A stretch of DNA of 64,000 nt from Vespula vulgaris (GCF_905475345.1 NC_066593.1:7549274-7613273); one strand, 5' to 3'. Shown: positions 1-11,829, numbered from the stretch's first letter. Notes: generated by a model not told the origin, from the sequence alone. Translations and numbers: made by a program.

Positions 1-36
<36 letters not shown>
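1..36. repeat. (AG)n microsatellite at the window edge
   Basis: AG dinucleotides from base 1, with one AAAG interruption. Probably continues left of the window. Confidence 0.95.
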
Positions 37-39
<3 letters not shown>

Positions 40-203
40 CTCGAGGAGACTGCGCGCTAAATGCATCTTGCAATTAACGAATTTAATTAATCTCCCACTT
101 TTGCGCCGTGCAAAGCGACAAGAAATAGTTGGAATGTAATTTGAATGGGCTGAGCACGGCGTCACCGTACGAAACCACTTTGTATAACGACGCACGACGC
201 GTT

Positions 204-355
204 TCACAGGCCCTCTCTCTCTTTCCTTCTCTTCTCTTCCTCTTTCTCTCTCTTTCTCTCTTTAACTCTTTCTTTCTTTCTCTTTTTCTCCTTCACTCTT
301 TGCTACTACAACCAGAACCACCACCACCACCTCCTCCTCCTCCTCCTTCTCCGCC
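204..355 (+). repeat. Polypyrimidine tract with CCA/CTC triplets
   Basis: Nearly pure C/T for 90 bp, then ACC/CCA and CTC triplets. It produces a spurious Phe/Leu/Ser-to-polyproline frame on the plus strand and an acidic, valine-rich frame on the minus strand. Confidence 0.85.
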
Positions 356-359
356 AGTA

Positions 360-2027
360 CCTCTTCAGCGAACACTACGAGGAGCCGAGATTCCCTGCAT
401 TTTGTGATTACTTGATGTCGTTGGAAAAAAGAAGGAGGTTGTCCTCTCCTCGCATGATCTTCCATTTCTATGTGCCAAGCCAAGTATTCATCACTCGTAG
501 ACGTAATCACATCCGTTATTTTGTATTCATCAAAAACCGTGAACTATTTTTCCGTAAATATCTGCAGACATTTATGTTGAGTATAAAGAATGCGACGAAT
601 AAATATCTGTCTTTACATTCTTATTTTTTGTTTTATTTTTTTTGCAAGTATCTATCTCAAAATTATATATATTTGCAGTATTAATCCATAGCATTCGTTA
701 GAAATGCTTATTCTTGATAAATAAAATTTCCAAATTTATATCAATTGTCGTAAATAAAAAAAAAAAATAAAATAAAATGGAAAAGTTTATTGATATCCAT
801 CAATCGTATCGCTTGTCAATACCATCACGTATCGTAATATAAAATTTCTATGAATACGATTGTCTACGAGATAGATCCATCGGTTGATTTAAATTCTTGG
901 GTATACTTAAGTGAAAATATGAATGAATTACATAAATACTGTATTCTATCATAGAATTAAAATTCGTCCAATTATATCTGCTTAGAAAGATAAAAAAAAA
1001 AAGCAGGAAATTTTCATATTCTCGATTTCATTAACCAAAACTTGTTTGAACTGGGAAACTGTGAGGAAAAACGGACTATAAGACTAAAACCTCCGTGAAG
1101 AATAAAATGAAGGAGGTGAAAAAGAGAAAGAAGTAGAAGAAGGAGAAGACGAAGAAAAAGAAGAAGAAGAAGAAGACAAAATAAAGCCATCTTTCTTCTT
1201 TTCTCGAAGCAATTAAAATGACAGCCGAGACTTGGAGAGTTCTTTTCCACGTAAAGAATCAATGAATATTCATACAGGTGCCCAGTTTAATAAGCGAGTA
1301 TGTAGATCTGTCCATCGTTCCGCGATCTTACCATTCGCGCTTCCTTTAATTTATGCAACGAGATACATCAAATTATAATTCTCTTTTTCTCTTTCTCTCT
1401 TTCTCTCTTTCTCTCTTACTCTTTTACTAACGGTAGGACGGTTAACGACATGACGTACCAACACCGACCGAAAAGCTTTAATTAAAAAAAAAAGTAAATG
1501 TTCCAACCTCTATTTCTCTTTCTGTTGGGAAAAAATGAGGGACTCACATATTCAGATATTTGCTAGCTCGATTTTCTTTTCCTTTAAGCGTAAATATACA
1601 ATGTATTCCATTCTATCAGTTACAAAAATAAAAAGAAAGAATAATTTCATCCTTTGAACGAGATGAAAGACAATGGACGTACGCTTTTTGTATATAAAAT
1701 TATTTCCATTTTTACAAAACAAAAAGTTATAATAAAAAAAACATTATTTCAAATAATTGAGGATATATCTGATCATAGATAAGAAAAAATAAATAAGTAA
1801 ATAAATAAATAAATAAAACGTGACGTTGAGTGGATCGAATTTTCGTTCAATAAATATTTTAAACATTAATCGTTAACTTAGAAAATGCATTAAACAAATT
1901 TAGTAAGTACACTTTAGATAGTTGTTAGAAATAATACGAGAACTTAACAAAATAAAAAGGACTTGATAAGATAAAGTTTGAAGTAAGTGGAACGATCGAA
2001 CATGCTTGTCGTTCAACCGCGTGCGAG
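360..2027. other. No supported gene
   Basis: AT-rich sequence with a GAA/AAG tract (1,105-1,200), a CT tract (1,381-1,426) and (AAAT)n at 1,790-1,817. A minus-strand frame beginning MEDHARRGQPPSFFQ near 470 reaches a donor-like GAAGAG|GTACTG but lacks an acceptor. Confidence 0.5.
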
Positions 2028-2200
2028 ATGAAAAAACTAAGTCACCCTTTGAGAAAGGCATATGACAGGGGATGTTTCTCGCCCCGCTACAGTTTTAATT
2101 CTCTACAAAGGGCGTCCGAGAGAATCCGTAACGCCGGCTCGTGTATCTATACGTATACTATACGAAGTTTCACACGATGTAAACCGACAAAGTTCGAGCC
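2028..2200. repeat. Diverged duplicated element, copy A
   Basis: Seen: this stretch aligns in the same order with 2,768-2,937. Shared blocks are CCCTTTGAG, TTTAATTC-N-TTACAAAGG (with small changes), CTATACGTA, and a 3' block GAAGTT-CACA-GA-GT-AAC-ACAAAGT. The copies differ by many substitutions and indels. They lie about 740 bp apart in direct orientation. Confidence 0.6.
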
Positions 2201-2360
2201 CCCTCCGAGCTTTTTACTTTCGCCCCTCTTCGTGTCGTCCTTTTTAATGGCGCACCTAAGATACGGGATGGAAGGGCGACCGACGATGAAAATAAGTAAC
2301 GATCAATTTGCCGAAGATAATAATATCGTGCTTGGGGCGTATCTAACGTTATTTGTATAA
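2028..2360 (+). CDS. Hypothetical 110-residue ORF over a duplicated element
   Basis: Seen: an ATG at 2,028 opens MKKLSHPLRKAYDRGCFSPR and runs 110 codons to 2,360. Most of it overlies copy A of the diverged duplicated element (2,028-2,200). In copy B the aligned frame keeps a similar start (RKLNRPLRYA) but then differs by indels and stops. Frame is therefore not conserved between the copies, which argues that the element is non-coding and the ORF incidental. Confidence 0.1.
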   Translation: MKKLSHPLRKAYDRGCFSPRYSFNSLQRASERIRNAGSCIYTYTIRSFTRCKPTKFEPPPSFLLSPLFVSSFLMAHLRYGMEGRPTMKISNDQFAEDNNIVLGAYLTLFV

Positions 2361-2767
2361 TAAACGACGCTCCAAAGGGATACCGCGTCCTAGATTTATG
2401 CCAGCGATCTTATTTGCTTATTTATCGAACAACTTTATCCTTGATAATCTTGTTGATCGGGCTATCTATTGATTAATCAACGATTTTACAGTTTATAGTA
2501 GATATTTACTTGAACTTTTCTATTTCATATTCGAAAATACCTACTAGAAATGTATTTCCTATTTAACTATAAAAGATCATTAGTTTGTAATGTATTTTTA
2601 TTCGCGATCGATGGACCTGAAGACAAAAATCATTAATCGAAGCGAAGAACAATAAACACCGAACAATGGCCCCTGTGAAGATCTCTCAGGACCAATCGAA
2701 TATCAGAAGATACGTGACCGGCAGTTAGCATTGTGCGCAACATCTTCTCGCCCAATCCCGCTCCGAG

Positions 2768-2937
2768 GCGAGAAAACTGAACCGCCCTTTGAGGTATGCC
2801 ACGACCCTAGTGTTCTCCGTTAGCGCTTTAATTCATTACAAAGGAAGACTTCCCGTGGATTTGCACCTATACGTACATACGTACGTATATACACGTGTAT
2901 ATAGGAAGTTGCACATGAGGTGAACGCACAAAGTGCA
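2768..2937. repeat. Diverged duplicated element, copy B
   Basis: Direct-orientation partner of 2,028-2,200, with the same four blocks in the same order. The middle here is expanded by an alternating GTACGTACGTATATAC stretch. No reading frame is conserved between the copies, so this is more likely a duplicated regulatory or mobile-element fragment than an exon pair. Confidence 0.6.
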
Positions 2938-2971
2938 TACTACCTTCTCCCTCTTACACCATCCTTCATTT

Positions 2972-2972
<1 letters not shown>

Positions 2973-3017
<45 letters not shown>

Positions 3018-3068
3018 CTCTGTCTCTTTCTCTCTTTCTCTTTCTCTTTCTCCGTCTCTCTCACTCTC
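2973..3068 (+). repeat. (TC)n microsatellite
   Basis: A 40-bp pure TC run followed by interrupted CT-rich units. Confidence 0.95.
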
Positions 3069-3164
3069 GTATGTTGGCACAGCAGGCAGGGTGAATCGTC
3101 CAAGCAACGCCGGCGATTCGCGAACACGGTGTGCGCGCGCACATACACGCTAGCTTCGCACACA

Positions 3165-6050
3165 TTCTTTATATATAATTTCGCGTTAATCTACGCGACG
3201 ACCAGCGCAAAAGCGAGTCATGCCGCAAAGTGAGGCAAAAAGGTTCCACTTGGCTAAGCGTGAAACGGAGCACAGATTAAATCCCTTCCTACTGGCGCAC
3301 GACGTCGCGGCACCCTTCCACTACCACCTCCACTACTCTCTCCTCCATCTCCTCCTACTCATTCTACTCATCCTTCCTTCCTTCCTTCCTTTCTCCACAC
3401 TACCACCACTTTAACCAGCTACCGCCTACTCTCCCTATGAGAGCCAAGAATCGTCTCCGTTCCTCGTTAAACGACTCGAGCAACTTCTCTGTCCTTCGGA
3501 CACCCTTCCTTCGTTTTCTTTTTTCTTCCTTTCTTTTAACCTCTTTTCGTTCCTTTCGCGTGCAAAAAGAAAGATCAAAAGAGAAAGTCTCCTCGCCGAG
3601 AAAGAGGAACTCGAACCTTTCGATTTTCTCCTTCGGAAAGCGAAGAATTTAAAGGACGAAGAAGCTTGGCTTTGATATCCATAGTGAGTCACATTACTTG
3701 TTACGAGTTTCTATCACGATAAGTACTCGTGATATCCAGAAAGTTTAAACCAATCATTTTTAAAGTGTTAACAAATTTATTCAAATTTGTGGATTATCCT
3801 TATCTCTTTCTTTCTCTCCCTCTCTCTCTATTTTTTCACGAGAAGAAATATCTAACAAGGTCGTAGAAAAGTGTATGAAATTCAAAAATACAGAAACATA
3901 GCAAAACAATCGGGAAAATGGCCTGACGTTATTAAAAATGTAATTATTCGAAACGATTTATATCATCACGCTATTAACAGCACGTGATCAGATAGTTGCG
4001 AGCGTGCAAATAATCTCGACTTTCTATCTTACTAAGTGGAAAGATTAAAGAATGTCATCAATTATATCGTCGATTTCTCTCTTTCCACGAAGAATCGGTG
4101 AGAAAAGGGAGGCTTTGATGGTTACGTAATGTCACTCGTTGACGGTGCTAAAAAAATCGTACTTATTTACACATCGTTGAAATATCTCCGAGCATTATTA
4201 TCACGTCATCGCGCGCATCTCTCATTTTGCCGAGGAGAAGGGTTGAAAACGCGTTTCACTTCCAAAGTGTTTCGAGATAAACTCGTGAATTTCGTTTCAG
4301 CTCGGTTTCAGCTCGATTCTCTCTCTCTCTCTCTCTCTCTTTCGTCATCTCTCGGTCTCTTTCTACAGATCCTACGACAGGGGTGACATCAAATATGTTG
4401 CTGAGGGCTTACATTCTCTAATGAGTTGAATCGTGGTAAGAGCGAGACACCTTTCCTGTCTCTCTCTCTCTCTCTCTCTCTTTTTGGTTCTCGAGAGTTG
4501 AATTCATTACGTACGATGTTAGGAGGTAGCGTTTGAATTAGCGAGAACAGCTACTACACACCAATGTCGTCGTACGACTCATTATCGCGCGAGTCTTGGA
4601 ACTCTGTCCCCTTTTTCGCGCATAAATTGCGAAGTTTATGGAACACGTCTGTCCCTTCTTGCGTCCAGTTTTTCTTTTCCCTTTTTGTTTCTTTTTTCTT
4701 TCTTTTTTCATTTTTTCTCTTTTTCTTTTTTTCCAAGTCCGACACATATTAGGAAATATTAAAACTAAAGATAGAGGAACTAAAGGAAGATAATTATTTT
4801 CTCAATTTTATGAAATAATTATGGAAATTATTTAATGTGGGTTAAGAAAACAGTTTACGTGTCGTTACCTTTTAGACCTATTTAGATTTTCAGACTTTTT
4901 TAGAATTATTTAGCGATTCGTAAAGAAATTTCGAAAGAATTATTCGTAAGGTATCAAACGGTAACAATGAATTGTTGTTTTTCGATTCGTAAGACAATAC
5001 GTACTCCTTTCTTGCTGTAAATCGAGCTCGAGAGCAATTAAAAGGTATAAAACTTGAGGTTAACGAGTGCGCGACCACAGAGCAAGCCGTAAGAATTTGT
5101 ACTCGAACAGGAATATGAGTAGTGGCATCTCGTCACCTTTCCCAGCCTCTACCCTCCCTCCCCACACCCCCGCTCAGCTTGACAATAAACCAGAGTGTCT
5201 CGGTGTGACGGGCCCGCCACGAATTCGGCTGACCGCAATTCTTTCTTTTTTCTTTCTATACAGAATGTGAGGAAGAACCGAAGAGAGAGAAAAAGAAGAA
5301 GAGAAAAAAGAAAGAGAGAAAGAGAGACCGGTTCACGTCCGGAGATACGAGTACGTCATCGTCGTCCTCGTAACAGGACAAAAGGTACAAAAGCGTAAAG
5401 ATAATAGACGTCAGGGACTCAACCAAAGGGAAGAGAAGCAGCTACAGTAGCAACACGACCTTAGAATCGAGCGACATCGTTTACGACAAAATAAAAATCT
5501 CAGAGAATTATCTAACTGAACAATACACTTCCCAGAGAAAAAAGAAGAAATCGTTGGTTGAGTAGATAAAAGATAATTAGCCGACAAATCGACTTCATCG
5601 TTAAAATGATAAGTTCGATTACCTTTGACGAAACGTCTTTTTTAATTCGATTTCTCGTTTCATATCATTACCAATTGGAGACTTTGTTCGAAGGTTAAAC
5701 CTGTTAAAGCTTTTTCGTTTCGTTTCGATACGTCAAGATACGAAGACAAGCGATTTGTCGATATTTCAGATATATCTAATAAACATAACGAAGAAGATTT
5801 TAAAGAAGAAGAAAAAGGAAAAACTTTTCGTTCCTATAGTAAATGAACGATCCTAGAAACATATCCGTTTGTGACGAAGGTTAATCTCAATGGATTCGTG
5901 GGAGACGAAGCGACGGCGTTACGAGACAAACCATAACCATTAACAAATCTTGTAGCGACGCAGAAAATAAAGTACTCTCGTGAATCGACCGTTTGATTCG
6001 AATAGCCTACGGGAGTTTTATGGGGAAGGAGAGAGACGACATCGTGCCGG
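3165..6050. other. No supported gene; pyrimidine tracts
   Basis: TCC/CTC-rich stretch at 3,315-3,415, TTTCC-type tract at 3,505-3,560, T-rich tract at 4,665-4,735 and a GA tract at 5,280-5,330. Frames over these are repeat-derived. The rest is unremarkable AT-rich sequence. Confidence 0.5.
4317..4482 (+). repeat. Two (CT)n microsatellites
   Basis: Pure CT runs at about 4,317-4,341 and 4,459-4,480, separated by unique sequence that includes TCGTG|GTAAGAG, a fair donor. Confidence 0.9.
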
Positions 6051-6055
6051 TAGTT

Positions 6056-6142
6056 GGATGGTCGGTTGGATGAATGGCTGACTGGTTGGATGGATAGATG
6101 GATGGATGTAGGATGGATGTAGGATGGATGGTCGGGTGGATG
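6056..6142. repeat. Degenerate (GGAT)n array
   Basis: GGATGGATG-type units with GGTTGGATGG and GTAGGATGGAT variants, directly preceding the (GTTC)n array. Confidence 0.85.
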
Positions 6143-6176
6143 GACGGTTTTGCTCGGAGGGTCGCTTTTGCCCGGC

Positions 6177-6228
6177 GTTCGTTCGTTCGTTCGTTCGTTC
6201 GTTCGTTCGTTCGTTCGTTCGTTCGCTC
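6177..6228. repeat. (GTTC)n tetranucleotide array, about 12 units
   Basis: A near-perfect GTTC run carrying a CpG in every unit. As a tetramer it translates to the same four-residue cycle in all three frames of a strand (S-F-V-R on plus, N-E-R-T on minus). This explains the long overlapping frames seen here; none is a gene. Confidence 0.95.
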
Positions 6229-7105
6229 GTGCCAAGCAGACATTGTCCGCCCCGAAGCAATACACGGTGTTCGAATGGTTCACGATCGAGAAGGGGGAAA
6301 GCACACTTTACTCCTCTATAACTCGTATTATGATCTCGAGGCGTGTAACGCGATACCAAAGTGTTTTGGTGCGCCGGAGCGTGCGTAAAGCCACAGCGCT
6401 ACGGAAAGTATTATAGAATGCTGCCTCGTGGTGGTTTATGTGCCAAAGGGTAAATCGAAACAGGTCTTTGCTAGAACGAACACTACCCTTTGTCAATGAG
6501 TTTCTTTCTGAGCGTTATTATCGTGCGGATTAAAGGAGTACAGCTAACAAAACGAGGAGTCATGTTGTTAATGAAACCAAGACTTTTTTGTTCCTGTGAA
6601 ATCGATACACTTAAAATTTAATGAATATTACAAAAAAGCTTTTTCTACTTCGTATTAACAACTGGTTATTCTGAACAGATAGTTCACTCCCCAAATATCC
6701 ATAATATCTATGATCGGATGATAAACGTTATAATTGTTCGATATGCGTTTGAATATGGTTTTTTTAACTGAGACATCAAATAAAAGCACGTGAAATAATT
6801 CGTCACGTATAACAAGATTTAAAGGATCTTTTCAATAACTAATTTGTAGGTATAAATCGGTGTTATAAAAGACATAAGAGAGGTAGATACTCCCGACGTA
6901 AAATAGTCTACTGTGTATGGCGTAGCAAGTTGGATTCGTACGCGACGGCTTTTAGGTGAAAGGCGCCACCCTTCAACGTCGAACTACCGGCTCGAAGGGG
7001 CTGTTGGTCCGACAGAAGCCAAGGAAAGGCGTGTCGGGTTACGGACTAACCCCGGGGATAACCGCCAGCCCCACCTAAGCCCATAAGCGTAGACGTATTT
7101 ACTTC

Positions 7106-7110
<5 letters not shown>

Positions 7111-7150
<40 letters not shown>

Positions 7151-7170
7151 GTCTCTCTCTCTGTGTCCCT
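7111..7170 (+). repeat. (CT)n microsatellite
   Basis: A CT run with three G interruptions, right after a GC-rich non-repetitive patch (6,960-7,090) that carries no supported gene. Confidence 0.95.
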
Positions 7171-7611
7171 ATCCTATTCTCTCTCTTCAACCCTTTCAAT
7201 GTATCTTTACGCAAAGGTCATGAGTCGGAGGATCGCGAAGGAAATCGTGTCCTACTAAATACGTCTCATTTTACATGCTCGATTTGTTTGACTCTAGACG
7301 GTCAACTCTTTCGAACCCTCTTAACTTTCTTTAAAATTGATACTTGAAGAATCACGATTCTTCGGTATAGTTCATAATACAGAATTCATTTTTCAAATGT
7401 TCTAATTCTTAACAATAATTATATGTTTCTTTGGTAAAATACAATGGTAGAAATCGATAGATCGAGGAACTAAAAATGAAAGGAGATAATTGTTACGAGT
7501 TAGATACTTATAAAATTGATGTCAGTCATAAAATAAATCAAAGTCAAAACTTTCTTCGTGCAAAAAATGTTTGCAGTCTTATTTTTATCCATGTAAAAGC
7601 ACTCAGAAAAA

Positions 7612-7650
7612 AGAGAGAGAGAGAGAGAGAGAGAGTGAGAAGGAGAGAGA
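7612..7650. repeat. (GA)n microsatellite
   Basis: Pure GA run with a GTGAGAAGG interruption. Confidence 0.9.
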
Positions 7651-8699
7651 GCAGTCCTTGTAACCGCTTTTGGCTGGACTCTCAAAATCCGTCTAGGAAG
7701 ATGATGCGTCGTCACTCGAGCGTAACTAGATTGAAATCCTCTAGGACCATATTCCACGCGCCTCGTCGAAATTGACGTTAACGATCGACGACAGCGTGAG
7801 AGGCAAGGAGAACGTATGTACCTAGACTCATCCTAATAAGAATCCATTAGCGAAATGGGTGAAGTGCTAATACGCGTTAAGTATTTGTCTCGTGAAACAT
7901 CGAGTCTTGTGCATCTGAGCGTTTCGATAACGAAAACAACCGTGATAAAGTATCGAAAACGCGAAACTCATTAGTCATTAATCGATGATTAATTGAAATG
8001 AAGGTCAATCGTTAAAGATAATTATATCATTGAAAGATTAATAAAGTTATTCAGAATTTGTTATATTGTTTACGTTCATATTTTGTATTCCTTTTCTTCA
8101 CTCTTTTCAATTAGATTAGCTCACACAGCGACAATTAGTGTTTAATAAATAGTTCAATAAGAAATATCGACGCGATAAAGTATGAAATTATGGTTAAGCA
8201 AAAAACATAAGTAGATACCAATCGCAGTTTTATTTTTCATTCATCTTATTTCGTTTTGCATCTGATTTGTATTAATTATTATTTAGGATGTATAGCGAAG
8301 ATAAATAAAAATAAAAATTATTTTAATCGAAATTAGAAGACATAATCGATCGTGTTTACAAACGTAAGAACGATGAAAATGATTCTTTTTTTACCACATA
8401 ACTAAATAAACATAGATATATTTTATTTACATACATATAACTATATAAAACGATCCGAGAGAAACATAACGAAACTACAAATTTGGAATGAACATAGAGG
8501 TACAAAAAGATAACAAAACATCCAAATACATAGAATAAAACAGTAGTGTCAAAAATAACGATTTGTAGATAGATTTCTGAACAATAATTAAAAATCGTAA
8601 TACGCGAGAAGTAGATGACCAAACGAAAAATTACATTCCATACGCGATATAGATACCTAACAGTTAAAAGTCATAGAAAAAATGCAAATGGAGATGTCT

Positions 8700-8843
8700 T
8701 AAGGAATGAAAGAAAAAAAGAAAGAAAGAAACAATGTTTAAACGTATGGGAAGAAGGAAAGAAGAAGCGGATAAAGTCTTAGGAAGAAAAAAAAAGTAAG
8801 AAAAATGAGGTCCTAGAGAGAGAAAGAGAGAAAGAGAGAGAGC
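8700..8843. repeat. Polypurine tract
   Basis: AAAG and GA-rich sequence just downstream (minus-strand sense) of the GC-rich exon candidate. Read on the minus strand it would lie inside the intron that follows the donor at 8,874. Confidence 0.85.
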
Positions 8844-8873
8844 ATTAATCTTTGGAATGGTAATTTGACCGAC

Positions 8874-9357
8874 CTTTGTGCGGCATCTTCCAGAAGGGCG
8901 GCTCGGGGGTGGACGAGCAAGGGTTAGCCACCCCCGCGCCCAACAGGGTCCTTGCCGCGTGCAGCGCCGCCGCCGCCGCTTCCCTGCTCCTCGCAGCCGC
9001 TACACTCGGCGGATAATCCGAAGGGCTATCGCCTCCTCCTCCTCCTCCTCCTCCTCCTCCTCCTCCGCCACCTCCACCACCACCACCTTCTCCCCCACTG
9101 CCTCCTCCTCCACCACCGATTCCGCCGCCGCCGATTCCTCCGCCTTCTCCTCCTCCTCCTCCTCCTCCTCCTCCTCCTCCTCCTCCCCCTCCTCCTCCTC
9201 CTCCTCCGCCGCCGCTGCCGCCGCCGCTGCCGCTGCCGGCGCTTCCGCCGGTGCTACCGCTGCAAGGACGAAGCTGCAGACTCAGCCGACCGCCTCCTCC
9301 ACCACCACCCCCGTCTCCTCCACCACCACCGCCGCCACCTCCGGCCACGCTAACACA
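8874..9357 (-). CDS. GC-rich minus-strand exon: Gly-rich coding or 5' leader
   Basis: Seen on the minus strand: a good acceptor (TTGACTGATTTCAG|CAC) and a usable donor (AAAG|GTCGGT) bracket 484 nt. One frame is open throughout. It starts HCVSVAGGGG, has two long glycine runs split by RLSLQLRPCSGSTGG, and then an alanine-rich part (SPSDYPPSVAAARSREAAAA) ending PEPPFWKMPHK. Read as coding, it resembles the low-complexity part of a regulatory protein; no domain is visible. The only minus-strand ATG in the exon is at 8,886-8,884, 13 nt before the donor. An equally good reading is therefore a GGN-rich 5' leader, possibly joined to the ATG-free exon at 14,820-15,202, with translation starting MPHK and continuing in an exon not identified here. 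GGN repeats are open in several frames, and a plus-strand serine-rich frame also exists. The gene is not recognised. Confidence 0.42.
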
Positions 9358-10283
9358 GTGCTGAAATCAGTCAAAACGTCATCGTCATACACTTTTTTTT
9401 CTTTATTCCATTCGTGAATACATATCATGTTTTCGACTAACTCCACGTTGAAATTTATTTTCTCTCTTTCGTTTTATTTTCATTCGAGGTAGCATGTCGA
9501 AAGTTTGGTACATGGTTGAATGGCCGACACTCAATTCTACAGACTTTAAGGATCTCTTTTCTGACGCTTGAAATACTATATAGTATACTTAGTAATAGAT
9601 ATCAAATCTGATATATTATTTAGAAGATCTGTACGTTTTATTTAGAGAAAGTTGGAATAGATATTAGGTGTTCGATAGATCGATCTATTTACAATTACTT
9701 TAGCAATAAGCAGCGTTAAATTCTATCATCAAGACTTTCGTAATTCCTGATTCGTAATCTTAAGAACAATTTATATTATCAAATATAAATTATAAGATAT
9801 TTTACAAGCTTTGATGAGGAATGCAGATATATAATACAACAGATATACTCTAATTCTTGTTAGTCGATTTTAAAAATACATTGATAAATAATAATAGAGT
9901 ACTTAAATATAAATGATACATTCGATTAGGTACCTATGTTCTTTCCTATGTTTATCAAAGCTTCAAAAACGGACAATAGTAAATCGCTATACGTCGAGGA
10001 CCGGTCTGTGGAATGGCGTGGTGCTTTTAAAAAATAGAGAACGTATTCGAAATTGTTAAAATGCATTTAGAAATAGTTCGTTCGAGCGAGCGAAGAGAAG
10101 CCGACGGAATGGGAACGGGAAAACCGAATACGATGCGTTCGTACGCTCGCTCACGTATTGTACTCCGAATCCCGAAACGACAGATTAAAACTATTTCTCT
10201 CGAATTTCGTGTTGCACGAGCATCGGCTGCTAGGTGTACACGACGAAAACACGATTGACTTTTATACAGTTCCACGCTCTTCA

Positions 10284-10311
10284 ACGCTCTCTCTCTCTCT
10301 CTCTCTCTCTT

Positions 10312-10342
<31 letters not shown>

Positions 10343-10343
10343 T
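10284..10343 (+). repeat. (CT)n microsatellite
   Basis: CT run with three T-rich interruptions. Confidence 0.95.
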
Positions 10344-10838
10344 TTACGCTCGTACATACAAACAGCGCGGCTTCAAAGAACATAATTCAGGGGATTATCG
10401 TCCGCGAAATGGGGTAAATATTAGCACCATCGAAACCGTGCCTTCCGCCAAAAGCAAATTTCAAAGTGCACCAAAAAATAAATACTCCTACCAAGCGACA
10501 AATAATAAACATCGGCCGCGTCGACGGTAAATTTTCCCAATTTTTTCAAGCCTGATTACGTTTCTAAGTCGATTTTCGGCCGGTTGACATGTGGTGTATC
10601 GAAGGAGGGAAAAAAGGGAAAAAGAAAAAACAAAAGGAAGAAAGAGAAGAAAAGAAGAAAATTCATTCGATGACAACATTCGATTGAATTATTTAACATT
10701 ATTTTTCTCTTTATAAAAAGGACGTAATCTCTCTTTAATCATATTTCGATTATAATTTCTCAATCGTCGAATATTCTTTTAAAATACATATCGGTAAAAT
10801 CTTTTTTTAGGATTTCATCCTAAAATGAATAAAACTCA

Positions 10839-11168
10839 TTAAAGGGACCTTGAACTAAATAACATGACGTGTTTCATAGAGTCTGAGGTGTTAAGAAATA
10901 TTATTTTCACGAGATGAAAGCAATAATAACGTTGATAAGATTTCATTACTCTTGCGAGAGTCCAGGGGATTAAGAACTGAAAGCTCACATCGGAATGGAA
11001 TCCTCTTTTCACTTCTCTATCTCTTTCACTCCCTCTCATTCTCTTGATAATCGAGATAAACTTTGGTGTTAGCCGCCAAGCTTCTCCATCCACGTAAGAG
11101 CATTCCAATGTCGCTTTCGTTTGCGAATGGTTAATCGTCCAGCCGTTATGAGAAACATTAATTATCAT
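10839..11168 (-). CDS. Hypothetical 109-residue ORF
   Basis: Seen: a true ATG at 11,168 (minus strand) opens MIINVSHNGWTINHSQTKAT and continues 109 codons to a stop at 10,839. Composition is varied: polar N-terminus, charged middle (RGSERDREVKRG), and hydrophobic, aromatic C-terminal half. No signal peptide or domain is visible and no family is recognised. Its length is within what chance allows for this window. It would be more believable if the frame were conserved in related species. Confidence 0.16.
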   Translation of the reverse strand: MIINVSHNGWTINHSQTKATLECSYVDGEAWRLTPKFISIIKRMRGSERDREVKRGFHSDVSFQFLIPWTLARVMKSYQRYYCFHLVKIIFLNTSDSMKHVMLFSSRSL

Positions 11169-11359
11169 TCACTACGGGGCTCTTAGATCATTAGCCCCTT
11201 TCATCTCCGTCGCAAACGAAGAATTCTAACGTAATCGTTGAGAAGCGCGAACTCGCACGTGCTGACGATCGAAAATAAATGAAATGTTATCCGCGATGAC
11301 AAATGCGCGTTTCTTCATTTCAAACTTTCTTCCTAGTGATAGAAACGAATTTCTTTCTT

Positions 11360-11377
11360 TTATTATTATTATTATTA

Positions 11378-11412
<35 letters not shown>

Positions 11413-11413
11413 T
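11360..11413. repeat. (TTA)n trinucleotide array
   Basis: About 17 TTA units with one TTG interruption. Confidence 0.95.
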
Positions 11414-11829
11414 TCTTCTTTTTTTTCTAATTAATACGTAAATTCGAATTTTTGATAACACCGATTTCATATCGCGATACATCGAACGATATTCTCAATT
11501 GAATTAACTTGACGTTTGTATACGAAATACGTCCGAGTTATAAAACAAATCATTTATATTTTGTGATTGTTACTTTTAAAATGAATATTTTCTCTAAAAC
11601 TTATAAAAATAAAAGAAGATGATTTTAATGCATGCACAATTCCGTAAACTTTGAATAATATCCGTGAAGATCGTATATAAACGTTAATAATGTCGGAATG
11701 CAATCGCTTTACCTATTGATCTCGCGAATACGATTAAGGATTCAATCGAGCGAAAAAAATTTTAATCCGTCTGCACGTATCGTTTTATCAGAACTGGCGT
11801 GAAGGTAGTCCGTTTACTCCCTCTCTCTC

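Larger units (their letters stand above)
6229..8699. other. No supported gene
   Basis: Mostly AT-rich. A GC-rich, repeat-free patch at 6,950-7,095 (CCGGCTCGAAGG, ACCCCGGGGATAACC) stands out and could be a conserved element, but has no convincing frame or splice pair. Confidence 0.5.

Noticed and set aside
262..510. Minus-strand frame containing MEDHARRGQPPSFFQ and a donor-like GAAGAG|GTACTG
   Set aside because: The last third is repeat-derived, no acceptor upstream, and the plus strand is equally open.
2185..2215. tRNA B-box-like GTTCGAGCC followed by a T run
   Set aside because: No matching T-stem, A-box or acceptor stem upstream. Other GTTCGA/TCGAAC occurrences were checked by eye and likewise failed.
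5834..6388. Several 65-156-codon frames on both strands with NERT or SFVR repeats
   Set aside because: All derive from the (GTTC)n and (GGAT)n arrays, which lack stops in any frame.
8878..9417. Plus-strand serine-rich frame of 179 codons
   Set aside because: It is the complement of the GGN repeats, and the non-repetitive part is Arg-rich without a start. The minus strand has the bracketing acceptor and donor.
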